From Lutjanus erythropterus (Eukaryota; Chordata; Actinopteri; Lutjaniformes; Lutjanidae): a stretch of DNA of 64,000 nucleotides. Under the pieces are notes generated by a model. That model searched no databases. It was not told the DNA's origin and saw only the letters and a list, made by a program, of their open reading frames with translations. Location of the stretch: positions 958,024 through 1,022,023 of the forward strand of contig CM034600.1 in the NCBI GenBank assembly GCA_020091685.1, in the 5' to 3' direction. The number at the start of each line of letters is the position of its first letter. Position 1 is the stretch's first letter. Both the position numbers and the translations under genes were made by a program. This document shows positions 58,049-64,000 of the stretch, one piece after another.

Positions 58049-59716
58049 ATGGATGGAGTCAGCTGGAGTGCCACAAGGGCCCAGGAGTCGTTTAGCCGCT
58101 CCAGGACGGCAGCAGACACTCTGTCTAAGCTTGCCAACTTCATTGCACGGGCTGACCCAAAACAACACACACGAAACCAGAGGCAGCAACCGTCCCACCT
58201 GTCCACATATGTGTGTCAAGAATGTGGTAAGGGGTTCCCTTACGCAGCAGATCTGTTGCACCACCAGGAAGTGAAGCACACATTACCCAAGCCTCACCGC
58301 TGTCCCTCCTGTGGGCAGGAGTTCTCCCTGAGGTCGTCCTTACAGTTACATAAGTGCAGTCGTGACTCCTCCCCATGTGAGCGTTGCCGTGGAGAGTCAC
58401 GGCTCAGTTCTCCATGTCCTGCATGTACGACTCGGACCTCAGATCCTGGCAGGCCGCAGGACAAATCACCTCACCGCCAGCCTCACCTCCTGGACAGCAG
58501 CCCTTACGCATGTGCCCCATGTGGGAGGGGCTTCAGTCAAAAGCAGGCTCTGCTGCACCATCAGCAGGCTGGCTGCAGTGAGCCACCGTCCCCATCGGAT
58601 ATAGCTGATGCCAGCAGCCTTCCAGATGATTCTCCACCAGTTTCTGAGGGAGACTCCACCCGTTCTGATTCTTCAGACACCCCAGGGTCCAGCAGCAGGG
58701 CTCTCTGTATGTGCCAATTCTGTCCTAGAAGCTTCCGCACCGAAGCTGGACTGCAACGCCATGAACAAACCAGCCATGCAGATGAGCAGCTGATGGCTCC
58801 ACAGCGGCAAAAAACCAAAGGAGAAGGTGGAGAAACGAGGAGAGGAGTGAATTCCAAGGTGAATGGAGATCCAGTTAAAATCCCAAAATCCAAAAAAAAA
58901 TCTCTGATCTGTCGCTCTTGCGACATGGTTTTTAGGAGCACCTCTAAGCTATACCTGCACAGAAAAGAGAAGCACAGCAGAGAGAAAAATATCAGGAGAG
59001 AACCAAGACCAGCCATAAGCAAGCGCAGGAGACGGGATGCGTATCCTTGTCAGGTCTGTGGGAAAGTCTTCTTCCATCATTTGTCACTTAGGGCACATTA
59101 CAGACGGCATACAGCCTCAAGCTTCAACACAATCAAAAGTAAAAACCAGTCTGCAGAATGTCCCACCAAAGACTCCAGGTTACCAGAAAACAGACCAAAT
59201 AATGTAAAACCCTGCCCAGCAGATAACAAGACTGTCAGAGCTGGTCCAGGGAGGCCCAGGAAAGTGCCCAGAGTAGAGAACAAAGTTACTGAACCAGAGA
59301 GATGCAGAGAAGTGCCTGAAGTGGAAAAGGTGGTGGTGGAGGAGGAGGTTACAGATGATGAGGAGGAGGAAGAGGAGGAGGAGGAGGAGGAGGAGCAGGA
59401 GGAGGAGGAGGAGGTTGAGACAGAGTTCCCATGTCCCTCCTGTGCAGAGGTTTTCTCTGTGCAGTCACAGCTGAGGGAGCACGTGGAACTCCACCAGTCA
59501 TCGGTGAAGAGGAGACAGTGCAGCGTGTGCACAAACGAAATGGACACATGCAAGTGGCCGGGCTCAAAGAGGCAGAGGCTGTACCACTGCGTGCCCTGCC
59601 AGCAGGGCTTCTCAGCGCTTGACTCTTTCCTAGAACACTGTCAGGAGCACCTGCGAGTCCGGGTGGAGCAGGACAGCATCACAGAGGGCTACACACAACA
59701 GGCCAGCAAAGCCTGA
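58049..59716 (+). CDS. C2H2 zinc-finger protein, 555 aa, with AT-hook-like motif and poly-Glu stretch
   Basis: This is a single open exon. ATG at 58049 has a good context (A at -3, G at +4). An in-frame TGA at 58040-58042 bars any earlier start, so the coding region is complete even if a 5' exon exists. Fingers by approximate residue: 54-77, 83-103 (HxC ending), 153-176 (Cys ending), 220-243, 287-309, 332-354, 459-481 and 521-544; most are CX2CX12HX3-5H. They are scattered rather than in a TGEKP-linked array, so the protein is not of the KRAB or tandem-ZNF type. GPGRPRKVPR near residue 400 resembles an AT-hook. Residues about 431-456 are nearly all Glu. The fingers and basic patches imply a nuclear DNA-binding or chromatin role. 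I do not recognise the orthologue and give no symbol. Confidence 0.9.
   Translation: MDGVSWSATRAQESFSRSRTAADTLSKLANFIARADPKQHTRNQRQQPSHLSTYVCQECGKGFPYAADLLHHQEVKHTLPKPHRCPSCGQEFSLRSSLQLHKCSRDSSPCERCRGESRLSSPCPACTTRTSDPGRPQDKSPHRQPHLLDSSPYACAPCGRGFSQKQALLHHQQAGCSEPPSPSDIADASSLPDDSPPVSEGDSTRSDSSDTPGSSSRALCMCQFCPRSFRTEAGLQRHEQTSHADEQLMAPQRQKTKGEGGETRRGVNSKVNGDPVKIPKSKKKSLICRSCDMVFRSTSKLYLHRKEKHSREKNIRREPRPAISKRRRRDAYPCQVCGKVFFHHLSLRAHYRRHTASSFNTIKSKNQSAECPTKDSRLPENRPNNVKPCPADNKTVRAGPGRPRKVPRVENKVTEPERCREVPEVEKVVVEEEVTDDEEEEEEEEEEEEQEEEEEVETEFPCPSCAEVFSVQSQLREHVELHQSSVKRRQCSVCTNEMDTCKWPGSKRQRLYHCVPCQQGFSALDSFLEHCQEHLRVRVEQDSITEGYTQQASKA
59337..59416 (+). repeat. coding (GAG/GAA)n tract for poly-Glu
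   Basis: Imperfect GAG repeats within the zinc-finger gene encode a 25-residue acidic run. The repeat leaves a serine-rich frame open on the other strand, which is an artefact. The tract is likely length-polymorphic. Confidence 0.85.
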
Positions 59717-61690
59717 GACTCAGTTTGAATGTCATCAGCGGTTGCCTTTTTGCCTTGATGGAGTAGAGCGCAGATAGTGATGAAATGTCTATGAAATTCT
59801 TGTTGATCAACCAGCTCATTGATTAAGCATTCAGAACATCTTTTACTCCTACGCTGTTGGTTAAATGGGATCCATAGCAGCATATCCAGGGTATAAGAGA
59901 ATGGATTGTTAAGAGAACATACCAGGGTTTTTGCATGTTTTAGTTACCACACATTTTCTAAAGCATATCATAATTCTTTCAAATTTTCAGATGTTTTTTA
60001 CATTCTAGGTGTCCACTTATTTATTTTTCAACACAGTATTGTAAATCAGTTTGTGTAACCATTAACTATAATACATAACAAATTATATTGCACCATCTCA
60101 GAGTCACTTACAGAGCAGCAGTGCATTAACAAGCTGTGTTGTTATGAAATTAAACAAGACAAGAAGAAAATGTGGACACTTGTTAGAAATAAATTTGAGT
60201 GTCACACAAGCGTTTGTGGGCACCAATAATGAACTTTTCAAATTAATAATTTCAGCTTTATTACAACATAAAGACAACAACATAACTTTGACTGAAAAGC
60301 AGTCCAGGGTACAGTGATACAGAAAGCTATATTGCGATTTCAATAAAATTTGGATTAATTGTGCAGCCCTACTAGATACACATATTGAGTCATCATTCTA
60401 AAACCACAGTCGCTTGTTTTTCTCCAAGAGTCCGATGTTGTTTTAGGGCTAACCACGATTTAATCTATGAAGTAAATAATCCTGCCTGTGTCTGTCTTTG
60501 TGTGGCACTTTTCTGAAATCCACACAGGAACAGACTGACAGGCAGACCAGAATGAAATCTTAAAGGTCACTAACCAAGCAATGTACGTAAAATGATTTAA
60601 GTGTTATGATTTTTATTTAACTTTTTTTTTTTTTTTTTAGCACTGGCAGGATCAGACAACTGGCTGATTGCCTTTACTGGCCCAATGTAACATTTTACTG
60701 CCATCAGGCAATCCTTATTGTTAGGCCCTGAAGTCTATATGTTGATTTTCATAATTTAATGAAATACATTACAACCTAGGGCCGCCTGAAAAAAGGAACA
60801 AACATGCAAAAACACCTGAATGCTTCTTAAATAGGGGTTGGCATCACTGACGTGACGGTTTCATACAGATGCTGTTTCCAAAAAACATCTTTTAAGTTAA
60901 GATAATCTTAGCCCACAGACTTTCAATGGGACTAAGATCATCGTGCCTTTGAGGTGCTTTTTGGAAACATAACCATGGTACGTTGTAGCTGAAGCGTTGC
61001 CAGAGATATCTTGTTGGCTACAGTCTTATTTTTACATCAGACATCTAGAATGCTTTAGCTAATTGAGGTCAAATATGTCTTCTGCTGTATATTAGTTATT
61101 TTTCTTACAATTTTGGCAATAATTAGTCACATTGATGAGACCTCTAGTGTGTCACTTTCAGGACTCTCACTGCCACGTGTTGGACCTGTTGGGTAATTTG
61201 CATTAAATTCGTAGTACTGCTGTCCCAAGGTATAAATCAATGAAGGAAATCACCAAGTGTGAAATGTTACCATATTTTGAGCATTTGTATGTGCTCTTTG
61301 AAGGTTCCAATATACAGTAATTGTTAATGCCATAATCTATAGGATGAACAAACTGCTAATTGCTGTCATGGATACTTCTACCCAATACAATGCCTTTTAT
61401 TACGGTCTATCTTTACAGCTGGCGTGTTCTCGGGTGATATTAGCTATGCAAACAGATGGACTGATGGCAGCCCTTCAGTGTGTCTGTGATGCTTGATAAG
61501 TGCGCTTTGGTAAATCAACTAGGATCAACATGAGTTCTGTTTTGTTTTGTTTTGTTTTTTCTTAAAGAATCTACTGTGAAAATGTAGGAAATTATTTAAT
61601 AGGTTTTGGAGCTTCCACTTTTTTGAGGTCTTTTGTAAAAAATCAGTTTATGGTTCTTTATAGATGACATAATTAAAACTTATCAATTCT
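59717..61690 (+). other. 3' flank or 3' UTR of the zinc-finger gene
   Basis: No coding potential was seen. Candidate polyA hexamers are AATAAA at 60188-60193, followed by a G/T-rich stretch, and ATTAAA at 61672-61677, followed by GAGGTGTTTGGACTGTTTTC. A copy of the family-G repeat lies at about 60080-60370, and 60370-61690 is largely unique. Which signal is used cannot be told. Confidence 0.4.
60080..60372. mobile_element. family-G repeat
   Basis: Ends GATTAATTGTGCAGCCCTAC, with AGCTATATTGCGATTTCAAT before it. It lies in the 3' flank of the zinc-finger gene. Confidence 0.5.
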
Positions 61691-61974
61691 CATGAGGTGT
61701 TTGGACTGTTTTCTTTTTACTGAAAGTGTGAATGCAGCCAAGTCTTACTGGAAACTCTAAATGAAATATCTTTCTGTAAATTATGGTTTACTTCACTGTA
61801 CACAATTGTCTGCTTGCTACATATGCTAGCATGTTTGCAACTCTACAGCAGTGGTGTAGCAGAATGTCAGTGAAGACTGACCATTGTTGGAAGAAGTACT
61901 TAGATGATTTACCTGACTTAATTAAAAGTAGAATTATCATAGTCTAAAGACACTCTTTTGCAGGTAGAATGTTA

Positions 61975-62287
61975 CTTAAAGGTGAAAGTTTATCCCAAAA
62001 TCAAAAAAGCATATTTTTCCCTAGTAGTTCCCACATGAAACTGCTCACAACAAGGTCTGTGGATTATTGAACAACTTGGTTATGATTTCTTGAAAGATGG
62101 TGAATTTTTCAATTATGTTGTTGTTGCTTTGAGCACCACAAGCCGAGTGCCGTTTAGTCCAATTATATCAGAGAGAATGCATACAACTCTACTGCCGATA
62201 TCTCCAAAACTCTGCAGCTCACACCAAAACAGATGGATAAGTAGTATTACAGGCCAGAGGGAAAATACATATTTTTGATTTTGGGGT
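61975..62287 (+). mobile_element. family-A copy within the family-F element
   Basis: Begins AAAGGTGAAAGTTTATCCC, passes CATGAAACTGCTCACAACAA, GAGCACCACAAGCCGAGTGC and GATATCTCCAAAACTCTGCA, and ends TTTTTGATTTTGGGGTGAA. Its start and end are inverted repeats of each other. Confidence 0.65.
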
Positions 62288-62304
62288 GAAGTAAAAGTAT
62301 ATGG

Positions 62305-62990
62305 TAAGGTAGGTAAGGTAATTTATTTTTTTCAGTGTCATGCACCAAAAGAAAGGTGCCCAGCCCTCATGGGCTTATAAGACACTACAAACAACAAACA
62401 CAAAACAAGTCAGGAGCAAACACCAAGATACAAAGAGAGCGAAAGAAACAAGGTCTTACATGACAAACTCAAATCAAATACTGAGGTGTCAGACCTGCTT
62501 ACTAAAATGATATCGCAGACCTTAAGCATATCTAAGGCACATCACTATCTTTTAACAGATCAAATAAAGAGTGCCCTTGTACGCTGCTGATAGGCATTTG
62601 ACACAAATTGAGCTAAAGGAAACACTTTGTAAACAGGTATTTAAGTCTACATTCGTCAGACATGGAGAATAAATCCAAACAATCATCAGACATTTTAAGA
62701 AAAAGCCTGTGTCTAAAATCATGATACAAAGGACAATAGAACAGAAAATGCATTTCATTTTCAATCTCCCCCAAATCACACAAACGACACTTTCTATTTT
62801 CTTCAGGAATTGAATGGAATCGACCAGTTTCCACTGCCAAAGGCAAGATACCACATCTCAGCTGGGCACAAACAGACCTCTGTGTTCTAGTCAGGTTAAG
62901 GGTGACATAGTGCTCAGGGCGATAAGTACATTTAATCATACTATACATTCTCATACTATACTATGAGTTTTATCTGCAAAAAGTCACCAA
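62305..62990 (-). mobile_element. LINE, 5'-truncated, 3' end with reverse-transcriptase C-terminus
   Basis: On the minus strand a 113-codon frame (62954 down to 62613) carries CRLCDLGEIENEMHFLFYCP, the CX2CX9HX4C knuckle and hydrophobic run found at the C-terminus of many non-LTR (L1/Tx1-like) reverse transcriptases. Downstream on that strand is an AAAAAAATAAATTACC tail, then short TTACC-type repeats near 62305, which mark the 3' end. The 5' end is missing, as is usual for LINE insertions. It sits inside another repeat (see findings). Clade assignment is tentative. Confidence 0.8.
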
Positions 62991-63499
62991 CATATCAAAA
63001 GTAAAAAATACTCATTATTTATAATGTCTCCTTTCACACTGATTATTATTTGTTATATTCTGTTTTCATCAATCAGGAATATATGTAAGAGCATTTTAAT
63101 GTAGTTTGTCAATGTGGAGCCATTTTCAGAGGCTTTGTATAGTACTGTGTAGAGTAATAATATAGTACTGCATCACAGCTTCATATAAGCCTACCATATT
63201 TTTCAAGTAAAAGGCAACTAGTAATTGTACATGTAGAGTACATGTAGTGAAGTGAAAAATACAATATTTACCAGAGATGTAGCTGAATAGAAGTAGCATA
63301 AAGTGGAGATAGTTGAGTAAAGTACACATGTCAAAATTGCACCGAACAGTACTTGAGTAAATGTACTATTTACATTACACTTCTTTGACTGACTCATGGA
63401 ACTAAAGTTATTTCCAGCCTTATTCTTTTTTTAAAATATTGGCTGTATTTTACTGTTTTTGTGTGGAGAGAAGAACATATGTAATGAAACATAAATAGA

Positions 63500-63680
63500 T
63501 CTTTTTTACAGCAGCCATTTTGACATGAACAAATGCTTCCAATGATATTTAAGGTTCCATTCAGGTCAAACAGAGTCAGGGTGTTGTACAGTAGCTAAAT
63601 GGAATGAGACATTAATTAATATCATTGGTAACACCTGTGTTTACCCTACTATTTCCTTTAAATATGGCTGCCCTAAGAGA
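63500..63680. mobile_element. family-C end fragment
   Basis: Begins GATCTTTTTTACAGCAGCCA and continues with CAGGGTGTTG and ATTGGTAACACCTGTGTTTA, matching the inverted right arm of the 54,225 element. The other end is not found before the CpG-rich edge. Confidence 0.6.
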
Positions 63681-63839
63681 AGTCTGTCCATGTTGCAAAA
63701 ATGTTCTTTCTTGTGTCAAAAAATTCAACAGCTATCTTATTCTTGTATCCATCATTTCTTGTCCCATTTTATGCGCAGAAAACATGCCAGCTCAAAGTTT
63801 TATTTTGGTACAAAAAAGAATGAAGTCACCAGCTCTGCT

Positions 63840-64000
63840 CTGCCTCCTCCTGGCCTCATGGCGGCGCTGTGCGCGTGCACACATACTGCAGCAGGAAGAC
63901 GGAAATTGGGCCGTTAACTTCCGGTCTCTCGCGCATGTTCTCCTTCCCTACGCGGGTTTGTGAAACGAAAACCATTCGAACAGCATCTTTGTCGCTATTA
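63840..64000. promoter_or_regulatory. CpG-rich promoter-like end of window
   Basis: CpG density jumps in the last 160 bases. Visible motifs are CATGGCGGC (YY1-like, near 63858), an ETS-type ACTTCCGG (63917-63924) and NRF1-like GCGCATG (63931-63937). This grouping is typical of housekeeping promoters, so a further gene probably starts at or beyond the right edge. Direction is unknown. A 112-codon frame across it (63625-63963) starts inside a transposon relic and is not convincing. Confidence 0.5.

Larger units (their letters stand above)
61885..63390 (+). mobile_element. family-F element split by two later insertions
   Basis: The left part, 61885-61973 (TTGGAAGAAGTACTTAGATG), and the right part, about 62990-63385 (GTACTTGAGTAAATGTACT ends near 63365 as in other copies), belong to one common teleost repeat, also seen entire at 27,625. 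Between them lie a family-A copy (61975-62287), a few bases of F (GTAAAAGTAT) and the LINE (62305-62990). Confidence 0.7.

Noticed and set aside
59098-59553. 151-codon minus-strand frame rich in Ser
   Set aside because: It is the mirror of the poly-Glu coding stretch of the zinc-finger gene.
63625-63963. 112-codon frame running into the CpG-rich edge
   Set aside because: It begins inside a transposon relic and changes base composition half-way, so it is probably chance.
1-64000. CRISPR arrays, operons, rRNA genes, endogenous retroviruses or Polinton-like elements
   Set aside because: No array of spaced direct repeats, no rRNA-like sequence and no retroviral, capsid or polymerase B frames were seen; the only protein-bearing mobile remnants are a Tc1 C-terminus and a LINE C-terminus.

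Overview
The window looks like nuclear DNA of a ray-finned fish, probably a spiny-rayed (percomorph-type) teleost. The signs are split genes with consensus GT-AG introns, long CA/GT microsatellites, and many short non-autonomous DNA transposons and SINE/LINE tails of types common in teleosts. No bacterial, viral or CRISPR feature was seen, and no LTR element or retroviral, Polinton, capsid or envelope reading frame was recognised. No database was searched; all family names rest on recognition of protein or repeat motifs.

Layout. Positions 1-28,900 hold no protein-coding gene I can support. They are intergenic (or possibly a very long intron) and filled with microsatellites, several palindromic or TIR-bearing mini-transposons, a Tc1/mariner relic, a degenerate satellite and a few GC-richer unique islands that may be conserved regulatory DNA. 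A CpG-containing promoter with CCAAT boxes and a YY1-type site lies at about 28,950-29,289. It opens a complete 14-coding-exon gene on the + strand (29,290-46,134), recognised as TBC1D22B, a TBC-domain Rab GTPase-activating protein. The assembled CDS is 1,551 nt (516 aa), every exon junction keeps frame, and both catalytic-finger residues (Arg285, Gln320) are present. A long 3' UTR probably runs to an ATTAAA/GU-rich signal near 50,026. From 50,100 to 55,620 there is a block of repeats, including a 1.39-kb foldback (almost wholly palindromic) element.

A second CpG-containing promoter (55,900-56,230, with a GTCACGTGAC palindrome) probably drives a C2H2 zinc-finger gene whose whole coding region sits in one exon (58,049-59,716, 555 aa). 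It has about eight zinc fingers, an AT-hook-like motif and a poly-Glu stretch. Its 3' flank is followed by a nested transposon stack (61,885-63,385) containing a 5'-truncated LINE on the minus strand. The last 160 bases look like the start of a third CpG-type promoter.

The two genes are not functionally linked by anything in the sequence: one acts in Golgi/membrane traffic and the other is a putative nuclear DNA-binding protein. The most unusual structures are the inverted-repeat elements (5.6, 8.5-8.9, 15.1, 17.4-17.9, 53.9 and 54.2-55.6 kb) and the stacked insertions, which allow relative dating. I found no clear candidate for a wholly new biological system.
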